A stretch of DNA of 37,715 bases from Sphacelaria rigidula (Eukaryota > Phaeophyceae > Sphacelariales): NCBI GenBank assembly GCA_964200075.2, contig CAXNAA020000015.1, forward strand, positions 1 to 37,715, given 5' to 3'. Positions within the stretch are counted from its first letter, which is position 1. Every line of letters begins with the position of its first letter. The translations under genes and the position numbers were made by a program. Under the pieces are notes generated by a model that made no database searches, was not told the origin of the DNA, and worked only from the letters and a program-made list of their open reading frames with translations. This document shows positions 36,001-36,678 of this stretch, piece by piece.

Positions 36001-36431
36001 ATTCACAGATCGCTGGTGCCGCAGATGTAAACGTCGGAACTGCTGCTCTGATCGAGGTCGCTGTGACTCGGCAAGAGGTAGACGTAGGCGTCTCCGTGTC
36101 TTCAGGCCAGCAAGTGACTATTGCAGAGGTGCATGATACTGCCGTCGATACTTTGCTGGGTTCAACGGAAGATGAGGAGAAGAAGGCACAAGCGTCCGAC
36201 CGGGGAACTACTGGCTATATCACTCGTGTTGTTGATCCGAAGCCTGACAACGCTGCCCCAGTCGAGGCCGCCGCACCCGAGGTTGAGGTCGAAGCGCCTA
36301 TCGCTGCATCCGGAATCGAGCAGGTAGCTATTGCAGAGGTGCGTAACGTGTTGTCGGCAGGTACAAAAACCGGAGAGTCCGTCGTTGTGGACGCGTCTCC
36401 CCCGAATGTTGATGAAAATTGCCAGGACTAA
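5046..36431 (+). CDS. Giant exon: acidic tandem-repeat protein, about 10,460 residues
   Basis: This is a single open frame of about 31.4 kb without a stop. I place its start at the acceptor CCAACAG|CGGGTG (5045/5046). Reading upstream reaches a stop at 5022, and the first codons (GTG ATG) need not be initiators. About 350 unique acidic Ser/Glu-rich residues come first, followed by about 75 tandem modules averaging 406 bp. The residues are mainly Ala, Val, Asp, Glu, Thr, Ser, Gly and Pro; Trp, Tyr, Phe and Cys are rare and Lys/Arg scarce. There is no signal peptide at the exon start and no membrane segment. I do not recognise the family. The frame ends at a TAA at 36429-36431, but donors CAG|GTAGCT (36324) and GAG|GTGCGT (36339) are in phase 0 with the next exon, so it may splice before the stop. 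Function is unknown; a calcium-binding or scaffold role is only inferred. Confidence 0.87.
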   Translation, partial: RVMFEGAGPVDQELSAAHEFQIQLLASIGAHVVANRQKEAESTMGAVMSAAGGDCEQSQELSEQEICQQRGEESEAELLGDIILTENAPPEDVSSEIGSAGDVFCDLDGDRVLSRMSLRVGFCSTDDGASAPLVAISTVLDDTADKEDGSLSLSVTESDVGYCDGLTPPVVESTIRTEGFSSSPVKDEGRTPVEQFAPETSGETEQGGVSPKSLRLGIDVVTEIPTHSGEENGDALPVARAPEEARISTEVDSRASDDEDLGCAAMPLHHEEAIGVTISTQLEYAGVSGDATADTGGVELVEDDSVDRLQVDPSVAAVQAENQGSVPSTAVSTSDTFDEVEGKCLVLSSMKVDAESAVGEKKEAMNADGRENVRTLNQRSAQDAASAADEELTTAAPVETTTTEDEVEVDVTASVHEQAAGTGVGDTLSAGEADLSNMTDSTTVPPSNPDGDQQASTAEAIDDESATGRVNNQDSDGAAREIILTPIAAGDSSMGAATQATTVDVLENVESPNRQATDDVASTVDPELTTTAPIKAGTTRGEVEVDAAVSAHEHVAAPEVDEVLLTGAEANESAVADMATAHPANVDGHGLAPAAEAVADGSVANRVDDPDSECIASKSLDTTIIVVDTSIETSTVVTAVDGQGNVRTPDENSTDDVKGALYPDSATTAALEATTTVGQVEVDVAAFGHEQMAVADARDVVSAVAEADESAVADMNAASTLDAAGGQRASAAEAVAGGSDAGRVDDPDSEGAVRDMNDKPIAIVDGPVGASTEATTVGVQGDVGMPHQQATDDVASVIGPEVMTTGVLKAAATDGEVGVDVVAYGHEQVSVADVHDVLSAGPEADQSALADKAAESISDAAGDGRESATEPVADESVVARMDDSDADGTLASLDTPIAAVDWPVGAPIESMAADTQEDERTSDQQATDNVASSADPECTTAAPLKATASGSELEVDLAASGHEQVDFAMVRDMSSAGAQAHDSTVAEMTTAPPSNDYGDSRAWVTGAAADGRSAGRVYDPHSQDGVRELIEQPVAAVDSTVCALMETMTVDERENVGSPNPQVTEVVARPADPESTAAALVEASATGGEEEVEAAESRHKQVAVAEGRSVLLVGPEADNFAVAGITIASPSNADRESRAWGTEAVADGGAAGRVDGPDPKGAAQRLTEQPNTAVDRSMSASIGAATVYWQEDVRSLHQQDTDDVASAADSESKTAAPIDAATAGSEVGVDAAASGHKEAAAGEPCDVLSVGTGADDLTVADVTTAPPTNADGDGRASTAAETVTDIRVEDPESTAAALVEAAAPEGEVEVDVAASRHEQDDVPEGGDVLSTRPDAGDNAGRDTIIAPPSNADDHRRASTAEAVGDVSATGHMDDRDCEGSVRELTKQPTAVVGSLVGASTHATTVEVQQIVVSPNQQAKGDPVSVEDPASSISAWFGAAATGDKVAADAVASGHEHVAVQEVRDVLSAATVAEDTTAADIALDPSSNANEDGRLSTANAVVDRSTTGRVDDPDSEGAVREPIEQAISAVDSPVCASMEATAVDGRENVEFSNQQATYDVLSATGPESTTVASVEAAATGDEVEVDAAASGHEQAPVAVVRNVLSVEPEDDDSTAADITVALPLKADKDGKASEAVTDEGVAGRVDDSNPGGAARERIEQLITAVDSGVRASIKGTTVEEQENVGSPHQQAMDDAVSAVNQASMTATAVQAAATGVEVEVDAAVSRHEQAPVAEACDVLSAGAEADDSTVADMTTAPLPRIVGDVRAFVAEAVADICAAGREDDPNSKVAARKLVEQPIAAMDSPLAVSIDATAVEEEEDVGSPHQQARDNVASAANPDSTTAAPVEVAAIGGEMEGDVAAPGHEQAAVAEVRDVVSVEPTTNDSTVTDIAAALPPNTDEDGRALVTEAVTDGGAAGRVDDPDSEGSAHKLCEQLVPAVDSAVHASTEGTAVEEQGSVESPHHHATDDATSPAGLESTTAAPAEVAAIGGKVAEDAAASRHEDVAVAEVRDVLSAEPEGDDLTAADVTVALLSNADEYSRAVAAEATTDGGATGRVDDPDSEGEARELLDQAIVAGSSAVGASIEALEGQENVGSPQQQAKDGVVSAVEPESVSASPVEATVADGEEEVDAAPSRHEQVTETDARDVLLVGAAADDLTMTDTTTALPSNADEGSRASVVDAAADGSAAGREDDPDSKGAARKLVEQPIATADSPVRASTEVTAADGQENIGSLHQQATDDLANAADSESTNAALIKAAATVVEVKRDTGGSGQEQVAVAEVGDVLLAGAVTDDLTVADMATAPTLSADEADRELAAGAVADVRPAGDVDDPEAEGVVHELIKGPIAAVDSAVRASIGAMTIDERENVACPNQQAENDVASTADPESTTAAPVEVAAAAGEVEMDGAASEHEQVAVTVVGGVLSAGAEADDSSVMDMTTAPPTSTGGDGKASTSDAVADEVAGRRMDDTECESKAHELIEQPINVVDGPVGASNEVMTVNGKEIVETPHQHATEDVANTADLEATTASPVEAHAAWGEVGVNVVESGHEQAAVVEVEGTLLAGAEIDERAITDMTTALPLNADGNGQASAAEVVVDGHARGGVVDPNVSGAPCKPTEPAIAAVGSPVSALVESRAVGELENIGSRHLQAAGDVASAADLESKTAVPVESTATGGEVEVGSAVSRHEQAIVAEACDVLLARDEAKDSIVADMTTTPPSNAVGDGPESAAKAVADGSATGRLDDQDSEGAAACKPIEKPIAAMRSSVGASIEATAADGQGNIGSPEQQATGDVASAADPRPTTAAPVEAAATGGEVRVENTVSGHEQAPVAEADNALSAGAEVDEFTVADMITAPRSSADEGSRAPAAETVVDVRAAGRVDDLGSEGGARELIEKSVVVVDSPVGASIEVDVQENLGSSVHQATDDVVGAADPGSMTAAQVEATAIGGEVEGRAAASNHEQSAVAEADEVLLTGAEVGESAVADSLTAPLTNADKDDPAPAAKTVADDRSAGRVDDPDADGRVLKLIEQPMDAVDSPLSAFTDATTVDGQELVGSRYQQAAGDVVSAGDLESTTAAAVKAAATGGEKEADAAVFGHEQATVAEVKDAPTTGAKEDEPAIAAPTTALPTNANEDEPASATEAVTDVSSTGCVYNLDLEGAAREPIEQPIPVVDSPVDASIDTAAVDGSDKIGLADQEATGDGASAKDLQSTTAAPVEASVTEGEVEVGGAVPGHEQATVAEADDILSAGAEVDESAVVHITAATSPNSDGDGRALPAEAVTDERAAGCVDNANAERAALDLIEQPIAAVDSLVSASIDTAAVDGQENVGSSDHQATGDEANAADSESTIAAPIESTATGGEVEIDAAVSGHEQAVVAEVDKLAMADTTTGPPTSADEDALVSGADSVVDEIATGRVGDPDAKDATLERIEQPTAAVDSPVRASIELTAVDGQGNIESADPQSTGDVAGVVDPESTTAASVEASEAKSEVEVGGAFSGHEQVAAAEANDALSAGAGIDESAVVHNTTAPSPNADGDDRASPAETVAEERASDRVSGLSSECSAFELIEQPIVTVDSPVGGLIDTAAVDRQQNVGSPDYQATGDEVNVVDPDSTTAVPVEAAATGGEVEMDAAASAHEQVAVAEADDILSADAKIDESAMAATAPPTNADSDDPASGAEAVVDVGSIGGVDDLDVKGAAREPVEQPIAAVDSPVSVSIESTAIDRQEDFEAPDPRATSDVAGAADPERTTAAPVEAAATGGEVEMDAVASAHEQVAVAEADDILSAGAKVDEFAMANATTAPPTNADSDDPASRAEAVVDVIATGRVDPDAEGAAFEVIEQPIAAVDCPVGGSTESTAVGGQDNIESADQQATGDVASVVDPESTTAAPVKAGTAEVEVEVDVDGAVSGHEQAAVAEADDALLEGAEVDESAVVHITMAPSPNADEDGRASPVETVLDQCASDRAEDPESKGAPLELIERNAVVDSPVGASTDPAAVNGQENVGSRQQRNTGDEISAADPTSTTAAWVEATATGGEVELGGVVSEHEQTAVAEADGAFSADIDVDESAVHIIPKADEDDRASSAETVADQRAANRVDDSDANGAALELIEQPMIAVDSPVGALTDATTVDGQEDLGSLEQQTTGDEVRAPDPESMTAAAVEGTATRGEVEVGASASAHEQAACSRISTREANEILLTGAEADESAMVDTTTAPPTNADEDDPAPAAEVVVDITSSGGVDDLDAKGAAREPIKPPIIVVDSPVGTSIDTVAVDGQEDVGLPYQQATGDVVSVADPESTTAARVEATATEGGAKVGAAASALQQPTIVEADDMLSVGVKVDESAMADTTTAPPTKADGDGPAPAAEAVVDVSDTDGVDDSDSESAAYEPIEQPIVVMESLVSIPVESTAVDGQENAGSADQQANGNEARMDDPESTTAGPVEAAATGGEVEVGAAVSGYGQTAVAEAHDILSGDAEVDESVMTDTTTAPPTNAHEDDPASGTKELVDESATGRGDDANAEGAAHKHFEQPFAAVDSPVDVSVNATALDKRENVSSPDQQAAGDATRVADPTSTTAAPVEVVATRGEVKMGATASVHEQVAVADVEDAWMVGAAVGESVMADTTTAPVTKADEDDPASAAEAVVDASANGRVDDPDANGAALKSIEQAITVVDSPASVSITSIAVDERENVGSPVQQATGDDASVADPESTAAILVEAGATGGEVEMDAAASAHEQVTVAEADDALLIGAEVDESALANKTTAPPASADEDGPAPAAEAVVSEIATDRVDDPDAEDADRQPIEQPIAAVGSPVSVSIESTAVGGQENARSVDPQATGDEASVLDPESTVAAPVEAAATGSKVEMGAAAVSGHEQLTVEETDDMLWEDAEVDISAMADTTTAPPMNADEDDPASAAQAEVDKLAIGRVDDPDAEGAAREPIEQPISAVGIPMSVLLIDSRFVDGQEEVGTADQQATGCVARVLDPDATIAAMVDTTATGGEMEVGAAASTREQAAVAAVDDILSAGADVVESIMADTTKAPPTNGDENGPASAAEAVVDKSTIGRVDNPDADDVTREPIEQSIAAVGSPVSVSIESTAVDGQEIAGSADPPATGDKASVLDPELTTSGPVEAAATGDEVEYVDAVSVQEQVTVAEADDTLLTGAEVDESAMADTTTGPPPSGDKNHPASGANAAVDEAATGRVDDLHAEGAAREPIEQSIAAVGSPAGVPIESTAVDGQDNVESADQQAAGDEASMADPKSMIAAPVEVGAIGGEVESVDTVSVQEQVTVAEVDDTLLIGAEVDESAVAITTTGPPPSGDENHPASGADTVVDEAATGRVDDLHAEGAAREPVEPSIAAVGSTAGVPIESTAVDGQDNVGSANRQATGDEASMADPESMIAAPFEAGATGGEVESADAVSVHEQVTVAEVDDTLLTGAAVHESAIAITTTGPPASGDEDDPASGADTVVDVAATGRVDDPDAEGAARERIGQSIAAVGSPAGVSIESTAVDGQDNVGSADRQATGDEASMANPESTIAAPVEAGATGGEVEVDAAVPGHEQMTAAYTSDALSRDAEVDEPAMADTTTAALTSADEDGPAPVADAVIDVIATDRVDDPDAEGAAREPVEQSITAVDSLLDVSIESTAVDAGLADQQATGDVASMADSKSTIAAPVEAAATGGEVEANAAVSGNAHVTVAIADDTLLTCAEVDEFALVDTMTAPPTNGVQDGPATAAEVVVDVIVTRCVDDLDAQSAASVPIEQAIAAVGSPVSVSIESTAVDGQEEVGSADQQGTGDEASVAAPESMTAAAVDATATRGAVEVGAAASAHEQATVAKADDVVSAGAEVDESVMADTTTASPLNADEDGPTSAAEAVVGVIATGRVDDPGAEGAALEAIEQPIAAVGSYVSVMIESTAVDGQEEVQPPGQQATDEARVADPESTTSATVDATVTGGEMEVSAAASAHEQVAVADVDDILSAGAAVDESAMAVTTKAPATNSEEGGPASGVKAVVDVIATGRVGDPDAEDAVRELVKQSIAAVGSPVSVSVESTAVDGQENAESADQQTTGDEASVADPESTTACPVEAAAIGGEVESIGAVSVYEQVIMAEADDTLSTVAAADGSAIAVTTTAPPTNSDKTNPASGADVVVDLATTSRVDDPDAEGAAREPIEQSIAAVGSPGGVSIESTAVDGQDNVGSADQQTTGDEASVTNPESMVAAPVEAGATGGDVDMEAAVSGHEQVTVAKTDDTLLTRAAVDESAMADTTIAPRTNADEDGPAPAAEAVVDVIATGRLDDLDAEGAARQPIEQPMTVDDSPMSVSIGSTAVDGQAGVGSADQRATASVAAPESMTAAPIDVTATGGEMEVAAAASAHEQATVAEADDIASAGAEVDESVMADTTTAPPTNGDEDGPASAAEAVVDELATGRVDDPDAESSAREPTEQPIAAVGSPVSVSIESTAIDGREGVGSADQQASGDEASVTDPESTVAATVDATSRWGEMESDAAVSGHKKTTAAEANDILSAGAAVDESAMADTTIAPPINGDEENPATGAKAVVDVSTTGHTDDPDAEDADGEPIEQPIVAVGSLGSVLIESIAVDRRENAGSTDQQTTGDEASVVDPQSTIAAPLEAAATGGKVESVAAVSRHEQVAVAEADDTLSTGAGADEFALADTTTAPPTNADEDSPVPGAEAVVDKLATSRVDDPDAEGAAREPIGQSIAPVGSPVSVSMESTAVDGQENAGSADRQAAGDEVSVADPESRTAVTVDATTTGGDVEVSAAASAHEQAAVAEADDIVSAGAAADESAMADTTTCPPTNGNEDGPALAAEAVVDASATGLVDDPDAEDAACELIEQPITEVDSPAGVSIESTAADGQDNVGSADQQTTGDEASVADPESMIAAPVGAAATGGEVEVNAAVPGHEQVTVAEAHDTLSGGAEVDESTIADTTTAPHANFDEDGPAPAAEAVVDTIVTHCVDDPDAEGADLEAIEDPFAGVDSPVRVSIESTAVDGRDNAGSADENATGDETSVADPESVAAASVKAAATGSEVGMGAASISERGQISVVQADDKLLTGAEVDVSALADMTTAPDTNADEDGPSPETETVVDVIATGRVDDSDAEGAAIEVIEQPTAVDSPMSVSIESTTVDRQEELESPDQRATSDVADAADPESTTAAPVGAAAIGGEVEMDAAASAHEQVAVAEADDILSVGAKVDEFAMADTTVAPPTNADSDDPASRIVAVVNVGSIDLADDSDAEDAAREAIQQPVTAVESRAGPAPAANAVVDVIVTGRVDDPGAEDAAREPLEHLIAAVDSRVSVSVESAAIAGQENIVSADQQAAGDESCVADPQSTIAAPFQASMTGGEVEVDAAVSAHEQAAATEGQDERVVNAKVDESAMEDTTIAPLTNADEDGPAPAADAGIDAIATDRLDSPDAEGEGRESTEQPIAAVGSPADVSIESTVVDGQDNAKVADPRESGYDVSVAGPESTIAALVEVAANRGKVEVDAAVFGHEQAAAAEVEGERVIDAEVDESTMAGTTTAPPTNADEYDPAPAGDAVNDEIATCRMEDPDAEGAACQRIAQPIAAVSRLVSVSIDTAVVDEQENVESADQQATGDEASVADPESTTAATVDATATGGEVKSDAAASAHEQAVVAEGDDILSADAEVVESGMADMTTAPPLNADDDGPASGADAVVDVIATGRVDDPDAEGAAREPIEQPIAAVGSFASVSTESTAVDGQENVASTDQQATGDEASLADPQSMTAGRVEAAATGGEVDSDGAVSEHKEVTVTGADDILLTGAEVDESAMADTTTAPLTNADEDGPAPAAEVVIDVIATGRVHDLDAEGEDRETIKHSLIVVGSPVNVSMESTAADGQENAGSADQQATGEEVGVADPESTIAATVEAAATGGEVEVNVAVSGHEQTTVAGAEYAWMIGPEVDECGMAGTTTAPPTNGDETDPVPATDAVVDSIATSRVDCPSAEGAGSKPIEQRIAAVSSPVNVSMESTADDGQENTELADQQATGDEASVANPEPASAAPFEAAATGAEVEVDAAVSGHEQTAVAEADDARVYGAEVDESTMAYTTTAPPTNGDEDNPASGADAVVEVIATGRVEDPDAEGAARQPIEQPIVAVGSPASVSIESTAVDGQESVRSTDPQATGDEFSVADPQSTIAAPVEAAAIGGEVDSDGAISGQKQVTLAGAYDILLTRTEFMKSAMSVTTTAPLTNADEDGPAPVADAVVDVIATARADDLDAEGATLEPIEQSIVAVGSPAGVSVVSTAADGQEGTGLADQQANGDEASLADPESTIAAAVEVAAARGEVEVDAVVSGHEQAAVEEADDIVSAGVEVDESVMADTTTAPTTNGDETDQASGAEVVVDVIATGRADDPDAEDTAHEPTEQPVAAVGSPAGVSEASMAVDGQENTGSADQQATDDEANVTNPASMIAAPVEAADEVEVDAAESGHERAAVAEAEDARMTGGEVDKFTMADTTTAPHTNGDENAPPSGAEAVAGIIAFGRVNDPDYKIEAYEPIEQPIITVGSPVCASLNAMAVEGQENIGSADQAAGDATTAVDLESMTAASVEVAVAKGDVEVCAAAPIHQQAAVVEVGDVLSAGIVIDKFPVVHITTASSPKANEDNPASPAEAVVHVRAAGRVDNLDAEGEALELIEQPIVAVDNPAGALIDATAVSEHENIKPCQQQPTGDEASATVPTSTTAAWVEAAATGGGVRVGAAASAQEQAAVAEVDDVLSAGAEVDEFAIADTTTAPLTNANEDDPVPAAEAVAVSTSSSGVDDPGRESAAREPIEQLTAAVDSSAGVSTQATVVDDQESIESPDQQATGHAARVADPESTTAAPAEAATTGGEVVVDVAVSEPKQTVAVEVGDVPTVGPEIDESAMADTTTAAPTDPDEDGSASGAEGVVDVIATGRVDDPDAENAACEPIEQPIVAMDSPVSVSMEATADNGQENIQSADQQATGDVASVPNPESTTSAKVEPAALGRKQATVADTGDVLSAGIEVDETSVVHITAGPSPNADEAWLASRVETVADERAADRVDDPDAESVTCEPIKQPIVAMDSPVRFSMEATAVGSQENVQSANQQAIGDVVRAPDPESTTSAQVEPAALGRKQATVVDANDVLSVGVEVDETSVVHITAAPSSNADEDGLACGAKTGADQRAVGRADDPDAEGAACGPIEQPIATMDSPARAFIETMTIDGQDNIESRQQQTAGDVVSAGDQEAITAASIEAAATGGEVEVGAAPSGREQAANAEADDVLLAGAEIDESVVVKITTAPSPKADEDGRVSPAKIVADQRTADRVEDRDAEGAARAPIEQPIAAVDSPAGALTDATAVDGQEHVGSCQQQGSGDVARVADPESPAAAPVEAAATGDQVEVDAAVSRHEQAVVAEVEDAMTAGAKNDESAVADTATAPPTNADEDEPASAAEAAVDVSSSDHMNDPDAKGGARGLIEQPVAVADSPGGASVDPTAVDGQEDVGSVDQNATGDEASATDPKSTISASIEAAATKGKVEVGDAVSRHEQAALTEMKGALTAGAEFDESDMVDIITVPSTTVKEDDLVSAANAVVDIGATGRVGDLDSEDAAPELIEQPIAAVDRSVGALKEAANVDGQENVGSRQQQTGDEASVADPELTAAAPVEVAATKGDVDTGVAEPGHEQAAVAEADDALSPGAEVDESVVADTTTASSPNADRYGQVSAAETMAGESADRRVHVSNSEGASLRRIEQPIAAVDSHMGTSIEATAIDGEENVRSLNHRAIANVFSKTGPESATVSPSGATATEGKVEVGAAAAGREQAVVAEAGDVLSASAEVDEFSMANMITASTSSADGDGRASAAEAADDASTTGRVDDPDAGDRARELIDQPIAAVDSPVSASIGATAVKGQESIGSPHYQATGDVDRTTDPESRTAAPVEVVATGDVVELDTAASEHEQVAIEEVLDALPVGAETDGSIVVDTMRASLSRADKDGRVSPAEAMADESTADRGDEANSEVAAHELIEKPVAAVDSPVGGSVQATAVEKQELVGSPQQQAFRVRVREPTDQSIAAVDSPVGISKEATVAVDEKESVRSSNQQATDDVASATDPESATAAPVETTATEGEMDAGAAAAGHEQVVVAEADDMPLAGAEVDASTVAEVITVAFSNTDGDRWASTAEAVADGCAAGRVGEPDADGRPLELIEQPIFAMDNPVGASIEATATQVEVAVTMIGVKEDLSGSIHERAPVAEVRGVLDFDLKVEAPAVMGDVSASPSKVDQRWPTETADAAGDESAASRVDELGCQSSEKKPPKLPIVTVHSVEPSPGTAAADGEENSQIAGAADVNVGTAALIEVAVTRQEVDVGVSVSSGQQVTIAEVHDTAVDTLLGSTEDEEKKAQASDRGTTGYITRVVDPKPDNAAPVEAAAPEVEVEAPIAASGIEQVAIAEVRNVLSAGTKTGESVVVDASPPNVDENCQD
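6091..13900 (+). repeat. Array zone I: diverged proximal modules
   Basis: About modules 1-19. They carry the variants E-V-R-D-V-L-S-A, A-D-D-S-T-V-A-D-M-T-T-A-P and a general S-N-A-D-G-D-G-R-A-S. They are the most diverged from one another at DNA level, with many single-module changes and one fused module near 8900. This zone looks like the older edge of the array. Confidence 0.6.
13900..17600 (+). repeat. Array zone II: VVHIT-type modules
   Basis: Several modules here carry V-V-H-I-T in place of M-A-D-T-T-T before the Asp-rich loop (near 14808, 15592, 16820; V-H-I-I near 17229), mixed with the ordinary type. Modules at about 15.9 and 16.3 kb share the rare N-A-D-S-D-D-P-A-S form and are close relatives of a module at 26.6 kb. 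Confidence 0.6.
17545..17592 (+). repeat. 31-bp imperfect duplication with local frame shift
   Basis: The 17-base string CCGCATCAGCACACGAG occurs at 17545-17561 and again at 17576-17592. The first copy is read in the normal frame (A-S-A-H-E) and the second in another frame (R-I-S-T-R-E). A nearby loss of about 16 bases makes the net change +15, so the frame is restored. Confidence 0.85.
17600..30600 (+). repeat. Array zone III: homogenised core
   Basis: About 30 modules that are much alike: P-V-S-V-S-I-E-S-T-A-V-D-G-Q-E-N, S-A-D-Q-Q-A-T-G-D-E-A-S, A-M-A-D-T-T-T-A-P-P, N-A-D-E-D-G-P-A-S-A-A-E-A-V-V-D-V-I-A-T-G-R-V. Long DNA stretches are shared between neighbours, best seen at 20431-21660. 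This points to recent unequal exchange or gene conversion in the centre. Confidence 0.65.
20431..21660 (+). repeat. Three near-identical adjacent modules
   Basis: Modules with signature codons at 20454, 20865 and 21276, spaced exactly 411 bp. They share long unbroken DNA identity, including V-S-V-Q-E-Q-V-T-V and H-A-E-G-A-A-R-E-P forms that are rare elsewhere. This is the youngest-looking part of the array. Confidence 0.75.
30600..35160 (+). repeat. Array zone IV: distal mixed modules
   Basis: About a dozen modules in which V-V-H-I-T-type loops return (near 30892, 32090, 32468, 32878), with Q-Q-Q variants (S-R-Q-Q-Q) and P-N-A-D-E-D-G-x-A-S-P-A-E. Two adjacent modules at about 31.99 and 32.37 kb share an 11-codon loss that also changes the His-Glu-Gln signature to Arg-Lys-Gln. 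Confidence 0.6.
35160..36431 (+). repeat. Array zone V: degenerate distal end
   Basis: It begins with a truncated module at a telomere-like filler (35166-35179), then one nearly full module, then three progressively shortened and diverged ones. The last keep E-V-R-N-V-L-S-A, the form typical of zone I. This is the decayed outer edge of the array. Confidence 0.6.
35166..35179 (+). repeat. Telomere-like TTTAGGG+TTAGGG filler
   Basis: TTTAGGGTTAGGGT lies exactly where one module is cut after Q-Q-Q-A and joined to R-E-P-T-D-Q of the next. It encodes F-R-V-R-V in frame. The two hexamer/heptamer types match common eukaryotic telomere repeats. No other copy was noticed in the array. Confidence 0.7.
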
Positions 36432-36678
36432 TGCCGAGATAACCCCCCCACAAAAAGTGTACCGGAGACCATCCGACAAACCGGCTGCGATCCCACTATT
36501 GGGCTCGTTTGCAGCGATTTCGCCCACGTGAGGGGCGTATAGCAGCCTGAAATCAGCTATAATGCCCAAATAAGCCGCGTCGTGCAGCGCGAAACCAGCT
36601 CTAACGGCATTTTTTATCATCGCCTCCGTGCACGTTTTTGGCCAGTTCGGGGGGGGGCTATCTCGGCAGCAGTCACAG
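36432..36678 (+). other. Probable intron after the giant exon
   Basis: Between the end of the giant frame and the acceptor CAGCAGTCACAG (36678). It contains a C7 run and a G9 run (36649-36657). If the donor is at 36324 or 36339, the intron is about 340-355 bases long. A protein-like antisense frame crosses it but is not supported as a gene. Confidence 0.45.

Larger units (their letters stand above)
6091..36400 (+). repeat. Tandem array of about 75 modules, about 411 bp each
   Basis: I counted modules by the His-Glu-Gln-type signature. The first CAC of this motif is at 6291 and its last recognisable equivalent at about 36315, giving 75 copies with a mean spacing near 406 bp. Individual spacings checked are 405, 411, 411 and 414 bp. 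A consensus module runs: R-V-D-D-P-D-A-E-G, then A-A-R-E-P-I-E-Q-P-I, then A-V-D-S-P-V, D-G-Q-E-N, Q-Q-A-T-G-D, D-P-E-S-T-T-A, G-G-E-V-E-V, G-H-E-Q, A-D-D-x-L-S-A-G-A-E-V-D-E-S, then N-A-D-E-D-G-P-A-S-A-A-E. Length variants differ by whole codons. Similarity is visible at DNA level as well as protein level. Confidence 0.93.

Noticed and set aside
6091-36400. CRISPR array or bacterial RTX repeats
   Set aside because: Units are about 411 bp, coding throughout, with no spacer/repeat alternation. The nonapeptide GGxGxDxUx of RTX is absent, and flanking introns show a eukaryotic gene.
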